From Sphingobacterium sp. SGR-19 (GTDB lineage: Bacteria > Bacteroidota > Bacteroidia > Sphingobacteriales > Sphingobacteriaceae), in assembly GCF_011043555.1 (NCBI RefSeq), contig NZ_JAAKGS010000002.1, forward strand, positions 186,001 through 250,000: 64,000 nt of DNA, in the 5' to 3' direction. This document shows, in pieces, positions 56,599 to 64,000 of this stretch. The translations under genes were made by a program, and so were the position numbers. The notes under the pieces are model-generated. The model made no database searches. It was not told where the DNA came from and saw nothing but the letters and a program-made list of their open reading frames with translations. Position 1 is the first letter of the stretch, and each line of letters begins with the position of its first letter.

Positions 56599-58413
56599 AT
56601 GACAAAATATAAATTTATCTATATGGCATTGGCTGGTCTTCTACTCAGTACATCTGCTTGTAAAGACTTTTTGGAGCTGCCATCAGAAAAGGATTTTGAT
56701 AGCTCCACGATATTTGAGGACGTCGGCAAAGTGGAAATGGCCGTGTTGGGCGCCTATACCAGTACCTTTAATGCTGAACTGTTCTATCAGTTTGGTATGG
56801 GTAATGATGAAATTTTTTCTACCGAAGGAGAAACGAACTCGAAAAATCAGGTTTCAAATTATGTATATAGCCCCGCTATCAGTCCGACGGGTACCTATAC
56901 GACGATGTATGCCGGTGTTGAACAGGCTAATGTATTAATCCGAAATATTCCGTTGATGGCGAGTGCGGACGACGCAGAACGCGACAAGTTGGATGCGCTT
57001 TTAGGCGAAGCTTATGCGATCCGAGCCATGAACATGTTGCATGTCGTACGTCATTTTGGTGATGTGCCTTATCCGACCGTTCCGGTAGTCGAGATGCCGG
57101 ATTTCGCCTCGTCCCGCGTGAGCCGAGATACGATATTAGATGGTTGCGTGCAAGATCTGCAACGCGCTATCGAACTGCTGCCTTGGAAAGGAGAGTCGGG
57201 GATGCCAATAGAACGGGTATCGAAGAACACCGCGTACGGTCTATTAGCGCGTACCGCGCTTTATGCGGCAGGCTATTCGCTCCGTTGGGACTTGGACAGC
57301 TATGCACCCAGTAGCGTACAATTGGCCCGACGTTCGGATACGCAGCGTATTCAGGAGCTGTACGAAATCGCCCGGGACGCCTGTAAGGCCATTGTCGATA
57401 GAGGAGAAAATGAGTTGATCGATTATGAAACGATCTTCCGTGACTTGGTCAACGGAAAATATAATAAAGAGTCCATGTTCGAATACGGCCAAAAAGGTGC
57501 CGATCGTAACGAAGCGCGGCTTGGCTACACGAACGGTATCTTTGCGCATACCCAATCGTTTTATAACAAATCGCAGCCAGCAATGGCGGCATTACCTACA
57601 TACTATTTTGAGTTTGAAGAAGGTGACGTTCGTCGTGATGTGACCATCTCGAATTATGCTATAACAGCGGAAAGCACGCACCAAATGAACACCTACGCGA
57701 ACCACATGATCGGTAAGTATCGTGTCAATTGGAAAGCGGACGAAGGTGTTTCCGCAGCTCAGCGCGACATCAACTGGATCCATTTACGGTATGCCGATGT
57801 ATTGTTAATGTATGCTGAAGCCGAGAATGAGTTGAACAACGGGCCGACTCCGGTGGCTAAAGAAATGTACGAGAAAGTGCGTTTGCGTGCTTTTCAGAAC
57901 GATCGTGCACAAATTGGCGAAACGCCAAGTACCTACGAAGCATTCCGTGATGCCATTATCCAAGAGCGTAAGCTAGAACTCGGTTTTGAAGGCTGGCGTC
58001 GTACGGATCTCATCCGTTGGGGTATATTATACGAAAAACTTACCGCGACCAAGCAGGACGTCCTTGACTTAGCCAATCGTACTGGGAAATACGCGGACGT
58101 TCCGCGGTACCGCGCTTATAAGATCACCGATGCGAAGGCCTTCAACGATCCTACGGTTGCCTTAGACTTTATACCGTTAGCCATTGAGCCTACAGCCACG
58201 GAAAGGGAGGAGTTGCAGCGCCAAGGCTACACGATCGTGGACATGTATGGTGCCACGGCGGCCTTTTTTAATAATAAGCTGGCAGCCAATGAGGTTTGGG
58301 TAAGAAATATTTACCGCGGCTTAGAGAAGAACAAAGTAGAGCTGTTTCCACTTTCTACGAACACGATCGACGCAAATACAGGTTTGCGCGGACAACAACA
58401 CCCTCTATACTAA
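56599..58413 (+). CDS. SusD-type glycan-binding lipoprotein, pair 4
   Basis: This 604-residue SusD/RagB homologue is the longest of the four here. It has a lipobox STSAC, then CKDFLELPSEKDFDSSTIFE, and the family helices VEMAVLGAYTSTFNAE, LLGEAYAIRAMNMLHVVRHF, LRYADVLLMYAEAENELNNG and IIQERKLELGFEGWRRTDLI. It would be the surface lid of the SusC just upstream. The extra length lies mainly between about residues 220 and 380 and near the C-terminus, where additional loops could shape the ligand site. Confidence 0.95.
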   Translation: MTKYKFIYMALAGLLLSTSACKDFLELPSEKDFDSSTIFEDVGKVEMAVLGAYTSTFNAELFYQFGMGNDEIFSTEGETNSKNQVSNYVYSPAISPTGTYTTMYAGVEQANVLIRNIPLMASADDAERDKLDALLGEAYAIRAMNMLHVVRHFGDVPYPTVPVVEMPDFASSRVSRDTILDGCVQDLQRAIELLPWKGESGMPIERVSKNTAYGLLARTALYAAGYSLRWDLDSYAPSSVQLARRSDTQRIQELYEIARDACKAIVDRGENELIDYETIFRDLVNGKYNKESMFEYGQKGADRNEARLGYTNGIFAHTQSFYNKSQPAMAALPTYYFEFEEGDVRRDVTISNYAITAESTHQMNTYANHMIGKYRVNWKADEGVSAAQRDINWIHLRYADVLLMYAEAENELNNGPTPVAKEMYEKVRLRAFQNDRAQIGETPSTYEAFRDAIIQERKLELGFEGWRRTDLIRWGILYEKLTATKQDVLDLANRTGKYADVPRYRAYKITDAKAFNDPTVALDFIPLAIEPTATEREELQRQGYTIVDMYGATAAFFNNKLAANEVWVRNIYRGLEKNKVELFPLSTNTIDANTGLRGQQHPLY

Positions 58414-58420
58414 TTTAGAT

Positions 58421-59596
58421 ATGTCAACTAAAAAAATAGCGCTTTCGGGTTTTGTCTTTTTACTGTGCTTTATCGGTTTATCTTCAAGAATCCAGGCGCA
58501 AAAATTATACGTGCAATTCGCCGAGTCCGAAATGAAACGCTTCCCGGAAGCTTGGCAGATTGATCATGGCAAACGCCTGTACTTCGGCTACGGGCAAGGA
58601 CTCGGCTGCTTGGCTATGCTCAAGATGTGGGAGAAAACCACCGACCAAAGGTATTTCGATTATGTGGAGGCTTGGGCCGATACGATCATCAACGAACATG
58701 GCGATATCCATCTCTATAAACGAGAAACATATAACATAGACTATATCAATCCTGGCAAAATTCTTTTTACCCTTTACGAGCAGACCGGAAAAGAAAAATA
58801 TAAGCTTGCGATCGAACGGTTGATGGATCAGCTGAAAGTTCATCCCCGAACGCTCGAAGGAGCTTATTGGCATAAGCTGATTTATCCCCACCAGATCTGG
58901 TTAGACGGCGTGTATATGGCTAATCCGTTTATAGCGCAGTATGGTCGGTTTACAAATGATAGTGTGCATTATGACGACGTGATCAATCACATCCTCATCA
59001 CGGCGAAACATACGTATGATGCCGAAACCGGACTTTATTACCACGCTTGGGACGAAAGCAAAAAACAGCAATGGGCCGACAACATGACCGGGCAATCGCC
59101 TAATTTTTGGGGTCGTAGCATAGGCTGGTGGTTTATGGCATTGGTTGATGTACTCGATTTTATTCCAACAGATTATCCCAGAAGAGACGAGATTGTGGCC
59201 ATTATCAACGGGCTAGCTGAAACATTGCCTAAATATCAGGATGAAGAAGGCTTATGGTGGCAAGTCTTGGATAAAATTGGCAAGGAGAAAAACTATCAGG
59301 AGGCTTCTGTCAACGCCATGTTTATGTACAGTTTTGCAAAAGCGGCCAATAGAGGTTATATCTCACAATCTTATAAGACCGTAGCCGAGAAAACCTTAAC
59401 AGGGATGCAAAAAAAATTGCTAAAGAAGGAAGCAGACGGTACACTTACACTTATCCAATGTAATGCCGTTGCGGGTTTAGGTGGGCATCCCTACCGCGAT
59501 GGCAGCTACGATTACTATGTTAACGAGCGCGTCCGGGAAAATGATGCCAAAGCCACCGGTCCGTTCATTATGGGGTTATTGGAATTAAATAGATAA
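58421..59596 (+). CDS. GH105 unsaturated rhamnogalacturonyl hydrolase, periplasmic
   Basis: This 391-residue enzyme has a signal peptide ending SRIQAQ and the classical GH105 (YteR/YesR) sequence: HGKRLYFGYGQGLGCLAMLK, HPRTLEGAYWHKLIYPHQIW followed by LDGVYMANPF (the Asp of IWLDG is the expected catalytic residue), FWGRSIGWWFMALVDVLDF and EASVNAMFMYSFAKAANRG. It hydrolyses unsaturated galacturonic acid from the end of oligosaccharides made by RG lyase. It follows SusD pair 4 by 7 bp, so it acts on what that pair imports. Among the three GH105 proteins here it is closest to the characterised type. Confidence 0.92.
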   Translation: MSTKKIALSGFVFLLCFIGLSSRIQAQKLYVQFAESEMKRFPEAWQIDHGKRLYFGYGQGLGCLAMLKMWEKTTDQRYFDYVEAWADTIINEHGDIHLYKRETYNIDYINPGKILFTLYEQTGKEKYKLAIERLMDQLKVHPRTLEGAYWHKLIYPHQIWLDGVYMANPFIAQYGRFTNDSVHYDDVINHILITAKHTYDAETGLYYHAWDESKKQQWADNMTGQSPNFWGRSIGWWFMALVDVLDFIPTDYPRRDEIVAIINGLAETLPKYQDEEGLWWQVLDKIGKEKNYQEASVNAMFMYSFAKAANRGYISQSYKTVAEKTLTGMQKKLLKKEADGTLTLIQCNAVAGLGGHPYRDGSYDYYVNERVRENDAKATGPFIMGLLELNR

Positions 59597-59608
59597 CCTT
59601 GTTGTACA

Positions 59609-59653
59609 CAGGACAGTGCATAACACTGTTGAGGTTGCTTTTTGATATATTAG
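59609..59653 (+). promoter_or_regulatory. Motif A promoter of the Tat-exported hydrolase gene
   Basis: CAGGACAG (59609-59616) and CATAACAC (59619-59626) have the 10-bp period and are followed 20 bp later by TATATTAG (59646-59653). This copy also contains a perfect inverted repeat, ACAGTG and CACTGT around CATAA (59613-59629), so a dyad reading of the site is possible here. Confidence 0.52.
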
Positions 59654-59691
59654 AGAGATAAACTTAGATAGGTGACGTTAACAAATAAACC

Positions 59692-60792
59692 ATGACGAAC
59701 ATAACAAGAGGACGAGCCGGACATTCCAGAAGAGATTTTATAAAAGCTAGCTTTTTTCTGCTGTCGGGTGCGATGATGACACCGTCTCTTTATGCATTTA
59801 ACGCGAGCAATACGCCTGCTTTTACCTTAAAACCTATTGGTCGATCGCTTGCCCTGGCAGATTACTACATTTGGTGTTCTTCTCCGATTTGGGGCGATGA
59901 CGGCAAAGTACATATCTTCTATTCGCGCTGGAAGAAAGAGAAGGGTATGAGTGGCTGGATTCGGGGTTCGGAAATTGCACATGCTGTGGCCGATCGTCCC
60001 GATGCTCCCTTTACAGATCTTGGCGTGGTGCTTAGTCCGAGAGAAGGATATTGGGATAGTACAACCTGTCATAATCCCCTCATCCAAAAAGTAGGGGATA
60101 CCTATTACCTATTTTATATGGGGAACTCGAATGGAAAAACAGATACCAAGCGTATCGGTATTGCGACTTCAAAAAGCTTGGATGGACCTTGGGAACGTCC
60201 GGATAGTCCCGCGCTAATGCCGGGAGAGGAGGGTGCTTGGGACGATCATTGTACGACGAATCCTGCCTTTGTAGAGGGGAATGACGGCAAATATTGGTTG
60301 TTTTATAAATCGTGGAATACCGCAGAATACCAAAATCAATCGGGTGCAGTACGTGGAAACCGCAAGTATGGGCTGGCAAAGGCTGATCATCCCGAAGGGC
60401 CGTATATAAAAGTGTCGGAAAACCCGGTTATCGATTTTTCGGACCGTCCGAATAATGCGCAGCTGGAAGATGCTTTTGTATGGAAAGAAGCGGGGATGTA
60501 TTACCTGATTGCTCGGGATATGGGATTTTATAACCATGAGTTTGGGCTGTTGTTGTCTTCTCCGGACGGTCTCCGTTGGTCAGAACCTCGGGTCTCTTAC
60601 CTGGATATGAAAAGCTACGTGCAGGAAAGCGATCCTCCTGCGCATCTCAAACGCTTTGGTCGTTTGGAGCGACCCATGTTATTGCTCGACAAGGTTAAGG
60701 GAACACCGCGTTATCTTTTTGGTGCTACGCAGGGAGGAGCTGCTGAAACATCGACTACTTTTGTCTTCGAGATTGAATCGTATAAATTATAG
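59692..60792 (+). CDS. Tat-exported five-bladed beta-propeller glycoside hydrolase (GH43-like)
   Basis: This 366-residue protein begins with a twin-arginine signal (SRRDFIKASFFLLSG, about residues 12-26). The mature part looks like a five-bladed propeller hydrolase of the GH43/GH32/GH117 type: YYIWCSSPIWGDDGKVHIFY, STTCHNPLIQKVGDTYYLFY, DDHCTTNPAFVEGNDGKYWL, NAQLEDAFVWKEAGMYYLIA and a last blade with RFGRLERPMLLLDK. Acidic residues in these motifs could form the active site, but I cannot assign a numbered family or substrate. It is a single-gene unit under motif A, so it belongs with the RG-I enzymes; a side-chain pentose or galactose is a reasonable guess only. Confidence 0.7.
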   Translation: MTNITRGRAGHSRRDFIKASFFLLSGAMMTPSLYAFNASNTPAFTLKPIGRSLALADYYIWCSSPIWGDDGKVHIFYSRWKKEKGMSGWIRGSEIAHAVADRPDAPFTDLGVVLSPREGYWDSTTCHNPLIQKVGDTYYLFYMGNSNGKTDTKRIGIATSKSLDGPWERPDSPALMPGEEGAWDDHCTTNPAFVEGNDGKYWLFYKSWNTAEYQNQSGAVRGNRKYGLAKADHPEGPYIKVSENPVIDFSDRPNNAQLEDAFVWKEAGMYYLIARDMGFYNHEFGLLLSSPDGLRWSEPRVSYLDMKSYVQESDPPAHLKRFGRLERPMLLLDKVKGTPRYLFGATQGGAAETSTTFVFEIESYKL

Positions 60793-60824
60793 TACGCCTA
60801 AAAATAGCCTCCACACCGATTTTG

Positions 60825-60888
60825 ATCAGTTTTTAGATGGAATAGGTCAATTTTTAAACGTTTAAAAAGGGGGCTTATGTTATTTTTG
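60825..60888 (+). promoter_or_regulatory. Motif B promoter of the second PL1 gene
   Basis: ATCAGTTTTTAGAT (60825-60838) and GTCAATTTTTAAAC (60846-60859) repeat with a 21-bp period; a perfect TAnnTTTG box, TATTTTTG, lies at 60881-60888, 35 bp after the second copy's start. The predicted leader is about 87 nt. Confidence 0.65.
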
Positions 60889-60980
60889 GACATGCTGGAA
60901 TATACGATCAGCATCTTTTTTTTAGCACAACTGTGTTAATTATAGTAGAGAAGACTATTCACTTATAAACATAATTCGAT

Positions 60981-62429
60981 ATGAAGAGTAATCCTTTTTT
61001 TAGAAAAACGTTAGCACTTGTTCTGTTTGCGGCACTGGGGATTATCAGCTGTACCAAAACGGAATTGGAGGGAGTACGCATTTATACAAAACCAAGCCAA
61101 GGGCCTTTCCCCGACTATGGGGAAGTGGTTGCGTTTCCGGGAGCAGAAGGCTTCGGTCGCAACGCAACTGGAGGTCGGGGAGGAGATGTTTATCGCGTTA
61201 CCACGTTGGAAGATAGTGGGGAAGGATCGTTGCGGGATGCGGTTAGCCAACCCGGTAGAATCATCGTGTTTGACGTCGCCGGGGTTATAAACCTCCAAAG
61301 TGTACTGGTGCTGAGTTCCGATCTCACCATTTTGGGGCAGACAGCGCCGGGAGACGGCGTTGTGCTGTATGGGAATCGTATCTCTGCTTCAGGAGCTTCA
61401 AATGTTATTTGCCGTTATATCCGGATACGTATGGGAAGAAATGGCCCTAGTGGTCAGGATGCGATGGGAATTGCTTCGGGGGAAAACATGATCTTTGATC
61501 ATATATCCGCAACTTGGGGGCGTGATGAGAACTTCTCCATCAACAGTAATACCACACGAAATATCACGATACAAAACTCATTCATCGGCCAAGGGTTGCA
61601 GAATCACTCGTGTGGAGGGCTTATGCAGACGACAGCAGAAAACGGTATTACCTTGTTCCGTAACTTGTATATAGACAACAAAACACGTAATCCGAAAGTG
61701 AAAGGTTTAAACCAGTTTGTCAATAATGTTGTATACAACTGGGGCAACGGTACGGCATATGATATGGGAGGTGGTTCGGAAGGGCTCTCCGTAACGAGTA
61801 TTGAAGACAATTATTTCATTAAAGGGCCAGTGGTGAATTGGCAGGAAGTCCGATTGGAGGACGAGAGTCTTGAACTGCAATTGGTACCGATAAACCCAGC
61901 CCGTCCGTTTACAGGTGGAAACGAAAATTTCAGTGCATTTTTTGCAGGAAATCTTTACGATCACGATAAAGACGGTGCGCTGAATGGAGTGGAAATTATA
62001 CCCGCATCCAACTGGGAAGAGTATTGTTCAGGAAATCCGGTATTCCTTTCATCCAGACCAAGCATATTCCCCAAAATAGGTCAACAAATAAGTGCCGCGG
62101 AGGCTTATGCATGGATTGTGGAAAATGGGGGGGCTAGTTTACCAGCCCGCGATCAGGTAGATAGCTATCTGATCGAAGAACTGACCTCACTGGGAACTAA
62201 GGGGACAATTATCCAGAATGAACGGGATACCCAGCAATTTCCATTGGGAGGTGTCGGTGAAATCAATGAAGGAGAAAAGCCGTTGGATAGCGACGGCGAT
62301 GGTATACCGGATAGTTTTGAAGACGAATATGATTTGGATAAGAACGACCCGACCGATGCAACGAAGCTTGCTAGTAATGGCTACATGAACATTGAAAACT
62401 ATGCGTTTTCTATTGGTACCACTAAATAA
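60981..62429 (+). CDS. PL1-family pectate lyase, lipoprotein
   Basis: This 482-residue lipoprotein has a lipobox GIISC and the same PL1 layout as the enzyme at 36827: FPGAEGFGRNATGGRGGDVY, VTTLEDSGEGSLRDAVSQPG, ILGQTAPGDGVVLYG, FDHISATWGRDENFSINS and the catalytic IDNKTRNPKVKGLNQFVNNV (starting about 231). It too ends in a calcium-type tail (DSDGDGIPDSFEDEYDLDKN, about 436-455). The two enzymes differ in anchoring: the first is secreted or periplasmic, this one should be lipid-anchored, probably on the cell surface. It shares motif B with the first and is followed after 8 bp by a large lipoprotein gene. Confidence 0.9.
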   Translation: MKSNPFFRKTLALVLFAALGIISCTKTELEGVRIYTKPSQGPFPDYGEVVAFPGAEGFGRNATGGRGGDVYRVTTLEDSGEGSLRDAVSQPGRIIVFDVAGVINLQSVLVLSSDLTILGQTAPGDGVVLYGNRISASGASNVICRYIRIRMGRNGPSGQDAMGIASGENMIFDHISATWGRDENFSINSNTTRNITIQNSFIGQGLQNHSCGGLMQTTAENGITLFRNLYIDNKTRNPKVKGLNQFVNNVVYNWGNGTAYDMGGGSEGLSVTSIEDNYFIKGPVVNWQEVRLEDESLELQLVPINPARPFTGGNENFSAFFAGNLYDHDKDGALNGVEIIPASNWEEYCSGNPVFLSSRPSIFPKIGQQISAAEAYAWIVENGGASLPARDQVDSYLIEELTSLGTKGTIIQNERDTQQFPLGGVGEINEGEKPLDSDGDGIPDSFEDEYDLDKNDPTDATKLASNGYMNIENYAFSIGTTK

Positions 62430-62437
62430 TTACTCGT

Positions 62438-64000
62438 ATGAAATCCATAATAAAAAGTCTGCAAATATTATTCATCGCTGTTCTATTTGCGAATTGTTCT
62501 AAAGATGCTTTGCAGCAATTCATTGTAGAGCAACCCAATTCCTTTGTTTTATCGATCAGTGAGGCGAGTGAGCTGAGCTATCAGATCAAAGCCAATGACA
62601 AGATTGGTATCAATAGTGCCGCCTATCCGGTACTTTATAATAGCCTCGTCAGTCTTTATGATGTACCCGTAGCGCCACAGTATCTGATTTATTATCCATC
62701 AAACGCGGAAATTTCGGGGGAAAATATACTAAAGTTTACATTACCTCAAACACAGAAGTATGTCAAAGGGAACATTGATCCCTTAGCGTACCCTCTTTTT
62801 AGCCTGACGGATAACGAAGGACTAGATAGTATGACCATGAGTCCGGTTTGTGGTGGACTAAAACTGATGGTACCAGCCAATGATCTTTTCAGCGCCATTA
62901 CTTCGGTTTCGATAACGTCTGAAACAGACCTTTTAACGGGAACCGTAGAGATAAGAGGGGAGGACGGACAGATAGAACTTCTCGAGGAGCAGGCATCAAA
63001 GAAAGTAACGCTCAAAGGCGAAATTGATATTTCCGAGGGGCAACAGTTGTTCATTGCCCTACCTCCGATTACGTTTGCCGAGGCAGTTAAAGTTAAGTTT
63101 ACCACCTTGAAAGGTATAGGAACATGTACTATCGATCTTACAGGAGAAAGTATAGAAAGTGGTAAGGTATTGGCCGTAGCATTAGAAGATATTGATTGGA
63201 TGGCAAAAACGGACTACTATGGTAAAGCGAACAGCGTGATCGCCTCGCCCGGCGCCACATCGGTAACGGTTGACTGTACACCGTATTACACCACCAATTT
63301 ACGATACACCTATGAGAACTATCCGAATGATGATGAAGACAAATTACCGCGTTCGGCAAAGATGTTGTGGAATGATGTATCTCCCGACTTTGTCGGGGAC
63401 GTTTCCCTCGCTGCAGATGGCAAATCTTTCACAGCACAACTTAACGGGCAACCGGGAAATGCGTTGATTGCTATTTATGATAAGGAAGATCCAGATGCAG
63501 GGGATGCTAAGATCTTGTGGTCTTTTCATATTTGGGTCACAGAGACCAATGACGTACAGCTTGGTGTAAACGGCAAAGGGAATGCGTATACCGTTCTGGA
63601 TCGTAATCTAGGTGCGGTGTCGGCAGCAGCAGGCGATTGGCGCGCTATCGGTATGTTGTACCAATGGGGGCGTAAGGATCCGTTTGTCAGTACGGGATCG
63701 TTGGGTGAAAATACCAATGCCACCATGTACAATCGCAATGGTACGGTGAATCTGCCTGTTGTCGCCGGAGGATCCGCTACAGGCTCGATAGAATATGCCA
63801 CCCAAAATCCCACACGCTTTATACGTTCTTCACAGACCGGAAGCAGTACCGGGTCGCGGCCATTCCGTTACGCCCATGATTGGTTGTACTATGCAGACGA
63901 CGGTTTGTGGGGAAATCCGGAGGGGTTTAATTTTCCGGCTTTTTCCTCTCTACAGAAATCTATCTATGATCCATCGCCGGAAGGCTATATGGTGGCGCCG
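62438..64000 (+). CDS. Large lipoprotein with FISUMP-type domain, 5' part
   Basis: The frame opens with ATG at 62438, 8 bp after the PL1 stop, and stays open for 521 codons to the right edge, so the gene is cut by the window. The N-terminus is a lipoprotein signal (FIAVLFANC, then CSKDALQQFIVEQP). The first ~340 residues are beta-rich, reminiscent of fimbrillin-type or other Bacteroidota surface proteins, with no enzyme motif I know. From about residue 380 comes YTVLDRNLGAVSAAAGDW, GMLYQWGRKDPFVSTGS, and SIYDPSPEGYMVAP near the edge, which resembles the Fibrobacter succinogenes major paralogous (FISUMP) domain of secreted proteins. Linked to a surface PL1 under motif B, a glycan-binding or adhesion role is likely (inference). 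Confidence 0.75.
   Translation, partial: MKSIIKSLQILFIAVLFANCSKDALQQFIVEQPNSFVLSISEASELSYQIKANDKIGINSAAYPVLYNSLVSLYDVPVAPQYLIYYPSNAEISGENILKFTLPQTQKYVKGNIDPLAYPLFSLTDNEGLDSMTMSPVCGGLKLMVPANDLFSAITSVSITSETDLLTGTVEIRGEDGQIELLEEQASKKVTLKGEIDISEGQQLFIALPPITFAEAVKVKFTTLKGIGTCTIDLTGESIESGKVLAVALEDIDWMAKTDYYGKANSVIASPGATSVTVDCTPYYTTNLRYTYENYPNDDEDKLPRSAKMLWNDVSPDFVGDVSLAADGKSFTAQLNGQPGNALIAIYDKEDPDAGDAKILWSFHIWVTETNDVQLGVNGKGNAYTVLDRNLGAVSAAAGDWRAIGMLYQWGRKDPFVSTGSLGENTNATMYNRNGTVNLPVVAGGSATGSIEYATQNPTRFIRSSQTGSSTGSRPFRYAHDWLYYADDGLWGNPEGFNFPAFSSLQKSIYDPSPEGYMVAP

Noticed and set aside
59613..59629. Inverted repeat ACAGTG/CACTGT as a general operator
   Set aside because: The dyad is perfect only in this copy; the other motif A sites lack it, whereas the 10-bp direct repeat and 20-bp spacing are common to all.
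7126..59653. Motif A repeats as CRISPR or mobile-element repeats
   Set aside because: Units are 8 bp, occur in twos or threes, lie only upstream of genes and keep a fixed distance to a promoter box. No insertion sequence, transposase, integrase, tRNA or rRNA gene was seen in the window.

Overview
The window looks like a rhamnogalacturonan-I/pectin polysaccharide utilization locus (PUL) from a Bacteroidota genome, most likely Sphingobacteriaceae (Sphingobacterium/Pedobacter-like). The evidence is four SusC/SusD pairs, two hybrid two-component systems (HTCS), many secreted or lipoprotein carbohydrate-active enzymes, absence of clear Shine-Dalgarno sites, and Bacteroidota-type TAnnTTTG -7 promoter boxes. 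The family assignments come from reading motifs in the translations; no database search was run.

Layout. 1-1805 (+): 3' end of an L-rhamnose isomerase and an FGGY sugar kinase. 1870-7119 (-): a GH28 and HTCS 1. 7498-8562 (+): a GntR-type regulator. 8648-25613 (+): the rhamnogalacturonan (RG) degradation block: GH2; then GH28, PL11, two CE12 acetylesterases and a sulfatase; then GH105, GH2, rhamnose mutarotase and GH106 rhamnosidase. 25770-32050 (+): SusC/D pair 1 and a GH105 lipoprotein. 32189-36574 (+): HTCS 2. 36827-53226 (+): a PL1 followed by a long operon interleaving two SusC/D pairs with three fasciclin (FAS1) lipoproteins. 53350-59596 (+): SusC/D pair 4 and a GH105. 59692-60792: a Tat-exported beta-propeller hydrolase. 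60981 to the right edge: a second PL1 and a truncated lipoprotein.

How the genes fit together. PL1 enzymes would cut homogalacturonan and PL11 the RG-I backbone after CE12 deacetylation. SusC/D pairs import the oligomers. GH105 removes unsaturated uronic acid, GH28 galacturonic acid, GH106 rhamnose and GH2 galactose-type side groups. Rhamnose mutarotase, isomerase and the FGGY kinase take rhamnose into metabolism. The rhamnulose-1-phosphate aldolase and the galacturonate pathway are not in the window.

The most interesting signal is non-coding. Eight promoters share a tandem 8-mer of the form CAGGATRC repeated with a 10-bp period and followed, always exactly 20 bp after the repeat end, by a TAnnTTTG-like box (motif A). 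Three other promoters share a GTCAATTTTTAAA direct repeat with a 21-bp period followed 35-36 bp after the second copy's start by a near-perfect TAnnTTTG (motif B); a related 22-bp-period version precedes the GntR gene. Motif A lies upstream of the RG enzymes, SusC/D pair 1 and both HTCS genes. Motif B lies upstream of the PL1 genes and the other SusC/D operons. This suggests a two-tier regulatory code, with one system switching on the regulator of the other.
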